Of a stretch of DNA of 52,018 nt, positions 8,139 through 16,363 are shown piece after piece. The notes under the pieces were generated by a model that worked only from the letters and a program-made list of their open reading frames with translations, was not told where the DNA came from and ran no database searches. Numbering within the stretch: position 1 is the stretch's first letter; every line of letters starts with the position of its first letter. This DNA is from Pseudomonas sp. CC120222-01a. GTDB taxonomy: Bacteria; Pseudomonadota; Gammaproteobacteria; Pseudomonadales; Pseudomonadaceae. Where the stretch lies: positions 1 through 52,018 of the forward strand of contig NZ_QEQQ01000033.1 in the NCBI RefSeq assembly GCF_003097235.1, read 5' to 3'. A program made the position numbers and the translations under genes.

Positions 8139-9071
8139 ATGAGCCCGATGCCCGCCACGCAGATTCAGGCCGATCCTCAGCAGGAAGCGCTGGAGTGGTT
8201 TTCCCGCCTGCGCCAGCCCGGCTGTGATGAAGGCGAACGCCAGGCATTCGGCCGTTGGTGCCAGGAGCCACGTAATGCGCACGCCTATGCCGAACTGGAA
8301 GCGTGCTGGCAGCAACTTCAGGTGCCCCCCGCCCGGCCACGGCCGCGTTTGCTCAAGGTCCGCCGTAGCTACCTGGGCAAGGTATTGGCCGTGCTGTTCC
8401 TGCTGTTGCTCGGCGCTGTTGCCTATCTTTACTGGCCGCTGATGCAACGCCTGGCCAGCGAACTGGCTACCGATGTGGGTGAGCGGCGCAGCGTGCGCCT
8501 GGCTGACGGTTCAACGCTGCACCTGGACAGCGCCAGCGCGATGAACGTCGACCTGCGCGGGCGCACGCGCCAATTGCACCTGGTGCAAGGCCAGGTGTAC
8601 CTGGAGGTGGTGCTCGATGGCCGCGCCATGGAGGTTCAGGTCGACGATACCCGTATCCAGGTGTATGGCACCCGCCTGATGGTGGCGCGCCATGCCGATC
8701 AAGATGAACTGGTGGTGCTCAATGGCAAGGCCATGGTCATCCAGGGCGGCGACCAGCGCATGGTGTCGGCGGGTGAACGAGTGACCTTCAGCGAGGCACG
8801 GATCAACCCGGTGCAGAAAGCCGACGTGAAGACGGCGGATGCCTGGCGCACCGGCCACCTGCGCGCCAGCGACCTGCCCCTGGGACAGGTCATCGAGCGC
8901 CTGGCCAGCTATCAGGGCCGTCGGGTCTGGCTGATGGATGAGCAGACTGCCTATCGACGGGTGAGTGGCGACTTCAACCTCGACCGCCCGGGCGAAACCC
9001 TGGCGGCACTGGCTGCCGAGCAGCATTTGCAGCTGTACGGCGTGCTCGGGCAGTGGCTGATCGTCCGCTGA
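8139..9071 (+). CDS. Orphan FecR-type sigma regulator
   Basis: A 310-residue FecR-family inner-membrane protein. The N-terminal cytoplasmic part has the conserved WFSRLRQPG, FGRWCQEP and HAYAELEACW pattern. One membrane helix spans about 79-99. The periplasmic FecR domain follows, with DGSTLHLDSASAM and LVQGQVYLEV. G177-T178 in VYGTRLMV fits the self-cleavage position of the family. The C-terminal STN-like domain ends YGVLGQWLIVR. No ECF sigma gene precedes it and no TonB receptor follows it: a tRNA lies 3' and a divergent transporter 5'. Its partners must be elsewhere or lost. The ATG at 8139 is preferred over a TTG at 8103. Confidence 0.88.
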   Translation: MSPMPATQIQADPQQEALEWFSRLRQPGCDEGERQAFGRWCQEPRNAHAYAELEACWQQLQVPPARPRPRLLKVRRSYLGKVLAVLFLLLLGAVAYLYWPLMQRLASELATDVGERRSVRLADGSTLHLDSASAMNVDLRGRTRQLHLVQGQVYLEVVLDGRAMEVQVDDTRIQVYGTRLMVARHADQDELVVLNGKAMVIQGGDQRMVSAGERVTFSEARINPVQKADVKTADAWRTGHLRASDLPLGQVIERLASYQGRRVWLMDEQTAYRRVSGDFNLDRPGETLAALAAEQHLQLYGVLGQWLIVR

Positions 9072-9127
9072 AACCGGGGTCGGTCGCTAAGTTTTTGAAA
9101 GGCGTGCAATTTTTTTTGAAATGAGTG

Positions 9128-9156
9128 TTGACACAGGTCCATCACAAGGGAATAAT
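9128..9156 (+). promoter_or_regulatory. Sigma-70 promoter of the tRNA-Met gene
   Basis: TTGACA at 9128-9133, a 17-nt spacer, and AATAAT at 9151-9156 lie 11 nt before the first base of the tRNA, which is a near-consensus housekeeping promoter at the expected distance. Confidence 0.8.
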
Positions 9157-9166
9157 GCGCCCCATC

Positions 9167-9243
9167 GGCTACATAGCTCAGTTGGTTAGAGCATAGCATT
9201 CATAATGCTGGGGTCCGGGGTTCAAGTCCCTGTGTAGCCACCA
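9167..9243 (+). tRNA. tRNA-Met (CAT), elongator type
   Basis: A 77-nt tRNA with encoded CCA. The acceptor arms GGCTACA/TGTAGCC pair perfectly, the anticodon loop is TTCATAA in a TAGCA/TGCTG stem, and the T arm has loop TTCAAGT. The first base pair G-C and the absence of the three G-C pairs below the anticodon mark it as elongator rather than initiator. It has its own promoter and terminator. Confidence 0.96.
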
Positions 9244-9251
9244 AACAAGTC

Positions 9252-9281
9252 AAAGGGCTTACCGCAAGGTAGGCCCTTTTT
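9252..9281 (+). terminator. Terminator of tRNA-Met
   Basis: AAAGGGCTTACC (9252-9263) pairs, with one mismatch, with GGTAGGCCCTTT (9268-9279) around a GCAA loop, and the T-run begins within the second arm. Confidence 0.85.
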
Positions 9282-9308
9282 CTTTGCCTGCAAAAAAGTC
9301 CCGCCCTA

Positions 9309-9920
9309 TCAACGCACCCCGGCGACCGCCACGGCCAGCCCCAGACCGATCAGCGCAATACCGATCACTCGGTCGACCAGCCGCTGCCTTGCGATCATCA
9401 GCGCACGCAACCCCGCACGGGAAAAGAACAACGCCACCAGGCTGAACCAGGCCCAGTGAGCGAACGACATGAATGCCCCGTAGGCGAAATCCACGCCCAA
9501 TGAACTGCCCGGCCGCACTACCTGGGTGTAGGCACTGACGACGAAGAGCATGGTCTTGGGGTTTAGGGCATTGGTCATGAAGCCTGTGCGCAACGCAGCC
9601 AGCACACCGGATTGCGCCACCTCCCCTTCCAGGCTGATACGGCTGGTATTGGTCAACGACTGATAGCCCAGGTAGATCAGATAGCCCGCACCGAGCACTT
9701 TCATGGCCAGGAACAGCGCCGGGCTCTGGCTGATGACCACGGCGATACCCAGTACCGTGTACAGCACATGCACCTGCACGCCCAGAGCGATCCCCACCGC
9801 GGCAGCCAGCCCGGCCTTGCGGCCCTGAGCGTAACTGCTGCGAGTGACAAGGGCGAAGTCGGCGCCAGGACTGATGACGGCCAGGAGAGTGAACAGGGCG
9901 ACAGCAATGAGCTCGGTCAA
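9309..9920 (-). CDS. LysE/RhtB-family amino acid exporter
   Basis: A 203-residue inner-membrane exporter with about six hydrophobic segments. The family hallmarks are the N-terminal ISPGADFALVTRSSYAQGRKAGL (read at about 16-38) with its ISPGAD motif, AGYLIYLGYQSL near 78-90, and GFMTNALNPKT with the conserved NPK near 110-120. Such proteins export amino acids or homoserine lactone-like compounds; the substrate is not readable. It is divergent from a LysR regulator at 10166, the usual arrangement for exporter control, so that regulator is its likely activator. Confidence 0.9.
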   Translation of the reverse strand: MTELIAVALFTLLAVISPGADFALVTRSSYAQGRKAGLAAAVGIALGVQVHVLYTVLGIAVVISQSPALFLAMKVLGAGYLIYLGYQSLTNTSRISLEGEVAQSGVLAALRTGFMTNALNPKTMLFVVSAYTQVVRPGSSLGVDFAYGAFMSFAHWAWFSLVALFFSRAGLRALMIARQRLVDRVIGIALIGLGLAVAVAGVR

Positions 9921-10040
9921 GGGAAATGCCTCGATAGACGATGAGAAAGCACAGATGCACCTATTATCGAGAGCTGCCTGGCGGGAAAAAAACGATTTAA
10001 AGTGAAGCAGATCTGATAGTTTTCCTGACAGATATCCAAA

Positions 10041-10152
10041 GCCCGTTCGGGCCTCTTCGCGGGCATGCCCGCTCCCACAGGGACCTCAGCAAGCCTGGAG
10101 GTTGTGCAGTACATGTGGGAGCGGGCGTGCCCGCGAAGAGGCCGGCACAGGC
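10041..10152. repeat. Inverted REP pair (class with GGCCTCTTCGCGGG)
   Basis: Two inverted REP units (about 10049-10083 and 10113-10145) with cores GGCCTCTTCGCGGGC and GCGGGCGTGCCCGCGAAG and the shared tail GCTCCCACAGGG. It ends only 14 nt before the LysR start codon, so it lies in the divergent promoter region rather than between gene ends. Confidence 0.85.
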
Positions 10153-10165
10153 AAACAGGGACCCC

Positions 10166-11080
10166 ATGAAACTGCCAGCCCTCACCGCCTTCCGCTACTT
10201 CGACATCGCCGCCGAAACCGAAAGCTTCGTCCGCGCCGCCGAGCGCCTGCATGTCACCCACGGCGCCGTCAGCCGCCAGGTACGCCTGCTCGAGGAAAGC
10301 CTGGGCGTCGAACTGTTCGAACGGCGCAACCGGGCGATCTTCCTCACCGCCGCTGGCCGGGCATTGCACGGCACCACCCAGGCGATCTTCGAACAGCTCG
10401 AAGGCGCGGTGCAGCGCCTGCAACAGCAAGAACGCGACAACGTGCTGGTGCTGTCCTGCGAGCCAACCATCGCCATGCGCTGGCTGATCCCACGCCTGCC
10501 ACGCTTCCATGCCGCGCACCCGGACCTGCAACTGCATCTGGTGGCTGCCGGCGGGCCGGTGGACTTTGCCCGCAGCGGGGTCGACCTGGCGCTACGCCGG
10601 GATGACTTCCATTGGCCACCGGCGCTGCACAGCCTGAAAATCTGCGACGAGTGGATTGGCCCGGTCAGCCGCACCAACAGCGACAACCTGGACGGCCAAC
10701 GCCTGCTGCACAGCAGCACCCGCCCCAACGCCTGGCCCACCTGGCTGCGCCTGGGCGAACGGCAGGCAACCCACAGCGAGCGCAGCGACTTCGAACACTT
10801 CTACCTGTCGCTACAGGCCGCCAGCGCCGGCCTGGGCCTGGCCATCGCCTCAGCATTGATGGTGCGTGACGAACTCGACAGCGGCCAGTTGCACGCCCCG
10901 TTCGGCTTCCTGCGCGATGGCTCAGCCTATTACCTGCTCAGCCCGCAGCCACTGAGCGATGGTGGCAAGCGCCAACGTTTCGCCGACTGGGTGATGAGTG
11001 AATGCCAGGCCTGCCTTACTCACCTGGGCTTGCTGCAGAACGACGAGCCCGAACCACCATCACCACCCCAGGTGCGATAA
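10166..11080 (+). CDS. LysR-family transcriptional regulator
   Basis: A 304-residue LysR regulator, close to GcvA/AmpR-type members. The winged helix-turn-helix covers about residues 4-63 (ALTAFRYFDIAAETESFVRAAERLHVTHGAVSRQV). The effector-binding domain begins at about 90 with LVLSCEPTIAMRWLIPRLPRF, the typical strand of this subgroup. ATG at 10166 gives a start immediately before the DNA-binding domain; an upstream in-frame start would read into REP sequence. It diverges from the LysE exporter and probably controls it. Its 3' end overlaps the convergent M15 gene by 61 nt. Confidence 0.92.
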   Translation: MKLPALTAFRYFDIAAETESFVRAAERLHVTHGAVSRQVRLLEESLGVELFERRNRAIFLTAAGRALHGTTQAIFEQLEGAVQRLQQQERDNVLVLSCEPTIAMRWLIPRLPRFHAAHPDLQLHLVAAGGPVDFARSGVDLALRRDDFHWPPALHSLKICDEWIGPVSRTNSDNLDGQRLLHSSTRPNAWPTWLRLGERQATHSERSDFEHFYLSLQAASAGLGLAIASALMVRDELDSGQLHAPFGFLRDGSAYYLLSPQPLSDGGKRQRFADWVMSECQACLTHLGLLQNDEPEPPSPPQVR

Positions 11081-11604
11081 CCCGCGGTATCGATGTGGAT
11101 GCGCCCGCTCGGGTAGCGCCCCAGGCCCATGTTCCAGGCCTGACCATGCTGCTGCCAGAAGCGGCACAACGGATTGGGGTCGGCCCAGGCCGGCAGCAGG
11201 ATATCGACCGCGAAGGCGCGGGTATGGGCGCTGCCCACGGCGCCGCCCGCGCAGCGATTGAGATCGGGGCTGCGGTAGGCCGAAACCACTTCAAACTGGC
11301 GCAAGATGCCTTGCCTGTCGAGGGTATTGAGCAACGACAACGTGGAACGCACTGCCGGCCAGTTGCTGACCGGTGGCACCGCGAACGGCGCGGCATGGCA
11401 CAACTTCCAGTCCGACGCCGAACGCAGCAGCTGATGGATAGGTACCACACCATACAGACGCGCATCCACCAGCATCTCGCGAAACGGCCGGGTCTGATGG
11501 TCACCCGCCCACTGCGCGAACATCCATACGTCGCGCTCGTCCGCCAGCGCCATTGTGCTCGACAGCACACCTGCAGCCAGCAGCAGCCCGCTTGCTCTTC
11601 TCAT
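11020..11604 (-). CDS. Secreted M15-type peptidase-like protein
   Basis: A 194-residue protein with a cleavable signal peptide (MRRASGLLLAAGVLSSTMALA, about residues 1-21). The zinc-peptidase signature of family M15 is visible: GSAHTRAFAVDI supplies the His-x6-Asp pair (about residues 126-133) and GRIHID near the end supplies the last histidine. Relatives are D-Ala-D-Ala carboxypeptidases and endolysin-type peptidases, so a role in the periplasm on peptidoglycan is plausible. GGGAG lies about 8 nt before the ATG at 11604; longer in-frame starts run into the divergent gene. The 3' end overlaps lysR convergently. Confidence 0.75.
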   Translation of the reverse strand: MRRASGLLLAAGVLSSTMALADERDVWMFAQWAGDHQTRPFREMLVDARLYGVVPIHQLLRSASDWKLCHAAPFAVPPVSNWPAVRSTLSLLNTLDRQGILRQFEVVSAYRSPDLNRCAGGAVGSAHTRAFAVDILLPAWADPNPLCRFWQQHGQAWNMGLGRYPSGRIHIDTAGYRTWGGDGGSGSSFCSKPR

Positions 11605-11671
11605 CCCCACGCTCCCTGCCTCAGTATGAGCACGGCCGCCAACCCGGGAGGCCACTGACAAGGAGTTAAGC

Positions 11672-12829
11672 ATGCACAAGACTGCCTTACCGAGCCTCGC
11701 CGCCCTCGCCTTCAGCGGCCTGGCCCTGGCCGACGCGCACATCGACCTGGGCGACGCCCAGCGCGTCACCCGACTGTTCGCCTTCCCCAACAATTGCCAC
11801 GTGATCTGCTACCGCGACTGGACGCTGGAGCAGACCGTCGAGCACTACCTGACCCAAAGCGTACGCCGCGACGGCCATGCCAACGCCCAGGTCCACGTCA
11901 GCCGCGAGCACGACCGGCTGCATGCCACTATCAGCGACGTGCCCGCCAACTATGTCGAGCCCCTGCGCAAGCTGCTCGACAGCGGCGAGCTGGCCTACAA
12001 GGGTGCCACCCAGCTGAACAAGGACGGCAAGTGGTCCTACGACTGGTACCTGTTCCTGCCGCTGGGCATGGCCTTGCAGAACCGCCGCAGCATCGAACTG
12101 CTGCACTTCCCGCCGGACTATTCGCTGACCAAGGCCCAGGACTACCTGCGCTCCAATACCACCGACCGATGGGCCGAACTGCTGACCTTCAACGGCGTCG
12201 ACGCCAGCCAGACCCCGGCCTACCAGACCATCATCGACATCGCCCCGATAGCCGCCCCCGCCAGTGCGGGCGATGCCCTGACCGGCACCTACGGCTACTT
12301 CAAGGACTACCAGCTGCGCATGGTCAAGGAGATGACCCTGCAGAACACCGCCAAACCCTTGCCCATGGTCGCCTTCGGTGCACCGGTGCGCAGCTGGATT
12401 CAGCAACAGTACGGGCCACAGGTGAATGTGCTGGGCCTGGTCAGCATCAGCCCGCAGGCGGGCGCTCAGGTGCCGGTGTTGGGCGCCAACCATCCGAGTG
12501 CGATCTGGTATGCGGCAAACAAGGACAGCCATGGCGGCGATCAGGATGCAGCCGATGCGGCGGGGCTGAAGATGATGGGGCAGGACTTGACTGCGGCCTG
12601 CTGGCAGGCGGGGATGGGGCGTAACCCGGGGGCCGAACCGAAGATGACCCTGGAGGCCTGCTCGACCAAATGGCAAGTGACGCAGAAGAAGCAGACCTGT
12701 GAGCTGTTCTTCCGCACCGTACGCAATTACACGCCGGAGCAGTCAGCGGCTAAGTGCAATACCGGGGAGATGACCCGCAGCCTGCGGGACCTGAAGAAGC
12801 CGGTCGAGGTCGTGCCGCGGGAGCTGTGA
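11672..12829 (+). CDS. Secreted protein of unknown function
   Basis: A 385-residue protein I do not recognise. A signal peptide is clear (about residues 1-22, ending LALADA), so it is periplasmic or exported. Six or more cysteines occur, including NNCHVICYRDW near 42 and a C-terminal cluster (LEACSTKW, KKQTCELFF, SAAKCNTGE), suggesting disulfides in the periplasm. There is no membrane anchor or known catalytic motif. AAGGAG lies 7-8 nt before the ATG. It diverges from the M15-like gene with 67 nt between the starts, so the two may share control and possibly an envelope role; that is inference. Confidence 0.75.
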   Translation: MHKTALPSLAALAFSGLALADAHIDLGDAQRVTRLFAFPNNCHVICYRDWTLEQTVEHYLTQSVRRDGHANAQVHVSREHDRLHATISDVPANYVEPLRKLLDSGELAYKGATQLNKDGKWSYDWYLFLPLGMALQNRRSIELLHFPPDYSLTKAQDYLRSNTTDRWAELLTFNGVDASQTPAYQTIIDIAPIAAPASAGDALTGTYGYFKDYQLRMVKEMTLQNTAKPLPMVAFGAPVRSWIQQQYGPQVNVLGLVSISPQAGAQVPVLGANHPSAIWYAANKDSHGGDQDAADAAGLKMMGQDLTAACWQAGMGRNPGAEPKMTLEACSTKWQVTQKKQTCELFFRTVRNYTPEQSAAKCNTGEMTRSLRDLKKPVEVVPREL

Positions 12830-12838
12830 TCGACTCGC

Positions 12839-12946
12839 TGGCCTCTTCGCGGGTAAACCCGCTCCCACAGGATCCCTACACATTTCGAATTTTGTGCAGT
12901 ACCTGTGGGAGCAGGCTTGCCCGCGAAGGGGCCGGTACAGGCTTAC
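12839..12946. repeat. Inverted REP pair between convergent genes
   Basis: Units CCTCTTCGCGGGTAAACCCG and GGGAGCAGGCTTGCCCGCGA lie in inverse orientation around a ~35-nt AT-rich spacer. The element fills the space between the secreted unknown and rimI and is the only candidate terminator for both. Confidence 0.85.
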
Positions 12947-13402
12947 TCAGTCTTCAAGCAGGGTACAAGCCATCACCAGCGCATCTTCACGCCCACCGGC
13001 AACCGGGTAGTAATCGCGGCGGCGGCCGATTTCATTGAAACCGTAACGCTCGTACAAGCGATAGGCCGACTGGTTGCTGGCCCGCACTTCGAGGAAGCAC
13101 TCACGGCCATTAAGCTGATAAGCCCGCGCCATCAGGTGCTCAAGCAGCTTCAGCCCCAGCCCACAGCCCTGGTTCTCGGGTTTGACGGTGATGTTGAGCA
13201 GGTGCGCCTCATCGATGATCACGTTGATCACCCCATGCCCCACCTGCTGCTGGCCATCGAACATCAGCCACACTTCGTAGGATTTGAGCGCATCCTGAAA
13301 GATCCCGCGGGTCCAGGGATGACTGAACGCGGCATATTCGATCTTAAGCACGGCATCCAGATCCGCCTCGGTCATCGGGCGGAAACTGATCGAGTCACTC
13401 AT
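12947..13402 (-). CDS. rimI: Ribosomal protein S18 alanine N-acetyltransferase RimI
   Basis: A 151-residue GNAT-fold acetyltransferase, the usual RimI length, that acetylates the N-terminal alanine of ribosomal protein S18. The acetyl-CoA loop is ENQGCGLGLKLLEHL (about residues 77-91), preceded by the strand LLNITV. The C-terminal half has FLEVRASNQSAYRLYERYGF, a strong GNAT motif B. Its ATG overlaps the stop codon of the upstream gene in an ATGA, so the two are co-translated, as in other pseudomonads. Confidence 0.93.
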   Translation of the reverse strand: MSDSISFRPMTEADLDAVLKIEYAAFSHPWTRGIFQDALKSYEVWLMFDGQQQVGHGVINVIIDEAHLLNITVKPENQGCGLGLKLLEHLMARAYQLNGRECFLEVRASNQSAYRLYERYGFNEIGRRRDYYPVAGGREDALVMACTLLED

Positions 13403-14187
13403 TCAACGCTCTTCCAGCGCGCCATCAGCTGGCGCATCGCTTGCCAGACGTCCGCCTTGCGCTGCGGCTCGTCCATCAACAGTTCAAGGCCCGGCAAGGC
13501 CCAGACATCGCCCAGGCCGTCGACCTTCAGTACTTGGTAATAGGCGGTATCGTCGGCGCTGGCCGCGAAACGCATGGCCGGCAGGCCGATCAGCCACAGC
13601 ACGCTGCAGGGGGTTTCTTCCAGGCGCGCCTGGATGAAGCCCTGGACGAAGTCGCGTGCAGCATCCGGGCCCTGGTCCATGTTGCCGCGCACCAGCAGCG
13701 GCCAGCGCACGGGCTCGCCGATGATCTGCGGCGCATCGGGCAGGCCGGCGGCACGCAGCATGTCCTTGAGCAGCAGATAGGAGGGGTCGCGACTCTGGAA
13801 AGGCTGACCGGTTGCCAGTTCGACCAGCAACAGGCAACTGCCGGCACGCAGCAACTGCAACGAGAAGCGCGGCGGCGGTACCGGGGCCGGCCGCGGTGCG
13901 GGGGCCTCTTCCTCGGCTTCGACTGGCTTGGCAGCGACCTTGGGCGTGCTGCCCGGGCGCGGAATCTCGATTTTCGGGCGCTCGCCGGAGCGCGCCTGGG
14001 GCGCGACCGGCGCCTCGCTGGCCGCCGGGTCGGATGGCCGAACCTCGAAATCGACTTCCTCTACCGGCGCTTGCGGCAGCAGCAGCTCGGGGCGCGACGG
14101 CGCGGCGAACGGCAGTTCGGCGCGCGGCAGCCAATGCACCACTTGCATGGCGGAAAGGTAGGCGCGGCGGCGGGGTTCGGTCAGCAA
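13399..14187 (-). CDS. Conserved protein upstream of rimI
   Basis: A 262-residue protein conserved next to rimI in Pseudomonas, sometimes labelled TonB-like because of its proline-rich middle. The N-terminal EPRRRAYLSAMQVVHWLPR is followed by a low-complexity region rich in P, A and E (about residues 30-110), then a folded C-terminal half (FSLQLLRAGSCLLLVELATG to the end). There is no signal peptide or membrane helix, so a TonB role is doubtful. The start is uncertain: TTG at 14187 keeps the conserved N-terminus, while ATG at 14148 is shorter and lacks a ribosome site. Function unknown. Confidence 0.7.
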   Translation of the reverse strand: MLTEPRRRAYLSAMQVVHWLPRAELPFAAPSRPELLLPQAPVEEVDFEVRPSDPAASEAPVAPQARSGERPKIEIPRPGSTPKVAAKPVEAEEEAPAPRPAPVPPPRFSLQLLRAGSCLLLVELATGQPFQSRDPSYLLLKDMLRAAGLPDAPQIIGEPVRWPLLVRGNMDQGPDAARDFVQGFIQARLEETPCSVLWLIGLPAMRFAASADDTAYYQVLKVDGLGDVWALPGLELLMDEPQRKADVWQAMRQLMARWKSVE

Positions 14188-14388
14188 GGCTCGGGGGTCC
14201 GGGGTTCGAAACGTCGCACATTCTAACGTTGTTGGCCGGGCTGTGCTGCAACTGGTCGGCGGAAATTTGAGGCCAGAGAATCCCCTACAAGCGCCAAGGT
14301 TATCTCTCATTACAGACCAAGGGGTGAAATCCTCCCCCCCGGATGAAGTACAATCGCCCCCTTTTTACTTGGCAACGAGTAGACGCCA

Positions 14389-15666
14389 ATGATCGAACCC
14401 AAGCGCGTCCTGCGCGCCCTAGCCGAACACTGGGCCCTGATCGAGCCGCTGTGCGAGCGTTTCGACCAGGGCACCCTGAGCCTGGTGGAGCTGCGCCAGC
14501 AACTGGGCCGCCAGCAGGTGGAAAGCACGCCGCAGGACATCACCCAGCTGCTCGACGTGTGGATCCGCCTGGATATCCTGGTGCCGGTGGCCAAGAGCCC
14601 GAACCGCTTCGAGCTCAACGCCCAGATCCACGACTTCCTCGCCTACCTGCGCCGCGAGCACCGGCTGGGCCTGTGCCTGGAGATCGAGGCCTACCTGCGC
14701 CACCTGGAGCGCCTGGCCGGGCATATCCAGGATGCCTTCGACAACCGCGACAGCGACGACCTGGCGCGCCAGCTGCGCCTGCTCGACATGCGCGTGCGCG
14801 ACGTACTGAAGAAGCTCGACAACGACGAGCAGGCGCTGGTGGCCGTGGCCGAACGGGCCAAGACCAGCAACCGCCAGATCCCGCTGCGCCAGCGTTACGC
14901 CGAAGTACTGGCAACCTGGGACGAGTACGTCGAGCCGATGATCCAGTTGGTGAACGCCGACGGCGCCTTCGAGCAAGGCGTGCGCAAGGTCGAGACCGTG
15001 CTGCTGAAGCTGCTCGGCGAACAGGCGCGACTCGGCCACCTGGTCGATGACGACATGCTGCTGCGCACCCACGCACGCATCCTGGAAATGCAGACCAGCG
15101 CCCAGCTGACCCTGCGCCACGCCCGCGAACTGCTGCTGCCGCTGCGTGAAGAAGCGCGCCGGCACAACGCCGTAACTCGCGGCGCGGCCCTGGCCCTGTC
15201 GGTGATCCGGCGCAAAGGCATCGACGCCGTGCCGCAGGCGGCCATGCCGCTGTTCACCCGCCCGCAAAGCACCTTCCTCGGCAGCGCCAGCCAGGTCGAG
15301 GCCTACGTCTATGCCCTGGCGCGCTTCGAGCCGAAACCGGCCAAGTTCCCCAAGGCGCACAAGACCCAGAAAGGCCCGCTGCCGCGTGCGCCACGCACGG
15401 TCAAAGAGATGCTCGAGCGCTGCGAAGACGCCCTGCCCCTGCCCGACCTCATGGTCTGGCTGCTGGACCAGGAGCCCGAAGGCGCCACCGACGAATTGCT
15501 GTACTGGTTCTCGCGCCTGTCGCGAGAGAAGCGCTTCAAGCGCGAACGCCTGGAACGGCGCGAGTACACCACCCACGAACACCTGGTCAGCCTGCGCTCC
15601 TTCGCCCTGACGTCCAGCCGCGAAGCGCAACCTGAAACCAACGCGAGCCCAGCCAATGCATCTTGA
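14389..15666 (+). CDS. mksB: Condensin subunit MksB (kleisin)
   Basis: A 425-residue protein matching the kleisin subunit of the MksBEF condensin. The N-terminal half contains a winged-helix-like region (LSLVELRQQLGRQQV...TQLLDVWIRLDILVPV). Long helices follow between about 90 and 260 (LGLCLEIEAYLRHLERLAGHI, RHARELLLPLREEA). The C-terminal region is rich in charged residues (EKRFKRERLERREY). It bridges the MksF heads and recruits MksE. A TACAAT -10-like box lies at 14349-14354. The stop overlaps the mksE start by 11 nt, so the three genes form one tightly coupled operon. Confidence 0.9.
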   Translation: MIEPKRVLRALAEHWALIEPLCERFDQGTLSLVELRQQLGRQQVESTPQDITQLLDVWIRLDILVPVAKSPNRFELNAQIHDFLAYLRREHRLGLCLEIEAYLRHLERLAGHIQDAFDNRDSDDLARQLRLLDMRVRDVLKKLDNDEQALVAVAERAKTSNRQIPLRQRYAEVLATWDEYVEPMIQLVNADGAFEQGVRKVETVLLKLLGEQARLGHLVDDDMLLRTHARILEMQTSAQLTLRHARELLLPLREEARRHNAVTRGAALALSVIRRKGIDAVPQAAMPLFTRPQSTFLGSASQVEAYVYALARFEPKPAKFPKAHKTQKGPLPRAPRTVKEMLERCEDALPLPDLMVWLLDQEPEGATDELLYWFSRLSREKRFKRERLERREYTTHEHLVSLRSFALTSSREAQPETNASPANAS

Positions 15667-16363
15667 TCTTTCCGAACTGTCCCAGCTCGCGCCGATCTTC
15701 CGCGAGCTGTTCAAGGGCTTCCACGTCAGCCGCCGCGATCCTGAAATGTACGCCCAGCTGTCGAACTTCCAGGACCAGTACCGCACCCTGTTCAAGGCCC
15801 TGGGCTTCGAGCTGGTGTGCGACACCCGCGGCTTCTACTACTTCGTCCCCGAACAGGCCGCCGCGCAGGTCAACAAGACCGCCCAGCGCCTGTCGCTGTT
15901 CACCTTCATCATCGTCGAGCACCTGGCCGACCAGGGCCGCGACCCGATGGCCGTGCTCGACGGCGGCAGCATCGGCCGCGACGAGCTGCCCTCGCTGCTG
16001 GACAAGTACCGTGACCTGTTCCTGCAGGCCGAAGTGCAGACCGTCGACGAGCTGGAAGAAAAGATCATGCGCCGCATGACCCAGCTCGGTTTCGCCCATG
16101 AAGAAGGCGGCATCTACCGCTTCTTGCCGCCGATGCACCGCTTCCTCGACGTGTGCCTGTCGGTGCAGCAAGACCGCGACCTGGCCGCCAGCCTGCACAG
16201 CGACCTGCCACTGCCGACCCCGGTACTGGTGGAAGAAGAAAGCCCGGAACAACTCAACCGCACCGACGACCCACTCGACCTCACCCCGTTCGACGGCGAG
16301 GAAAGCGAAGAGGACGCCCTGGCCCGGGCCATCCGCGAAGAGCAACAGGAGATTGACGCATGA
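15656..16363 (+). CDS. mksE: Condensin subunit MksE
   Basis: A 235-residue winged-helix accessory subunit of the MksBEF condensin, which binds the kleisin. LSELSQLAPIFRELFKGFHVSRRD opens the protein, and FTFIIVEHLADQGRDPMAVLDGG and MRRMTQLGFAHEEGGIYRFLPPMHRFLD fit MukE/MksE-type winged helices. The tail after about 185 is acidic (EEESPEQL, DGEESEEDALARAIREEQQE). It overlaps mksB by 11 nt and mksF by 4 nt (ATGA). The condensin role follows from the family and operon. Confidence 0.9.
   Translation: MHLDLSELSQLAPIFRELFKGFHVSRRDPEMYAQLSNFQDQYRTLFKALGFELVCDTRGFYYFVPEQAAAQVNKTAQRLSLFTFIIVEHLADQGRDPMAVLDGGSIGRDELPSLLDKYRDLFLQAEVQTVDELEEKIMRRMTQLGFAHEEGGIYRFLPPMHRFLDVCLSVQQDRDLAASLHSDLPLPTPVLVEEESPEQLNRTDDPLDLTPFDGEESEEDALARAIREEQQEIDA

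Noticed and set aside
9167..9243. tRNA-Met as an island insertion site
   Set aside because: The tRNA is complete, has its own terminator, and is followed by a normal LysE gene with no integrase or duplicate 3' end.
13399..14187. TonB energy transducer
   Set aside because: A proline-rich middle is the only likeness; there is no N-terminal membrane helix and the gene is fixed next to rimI.
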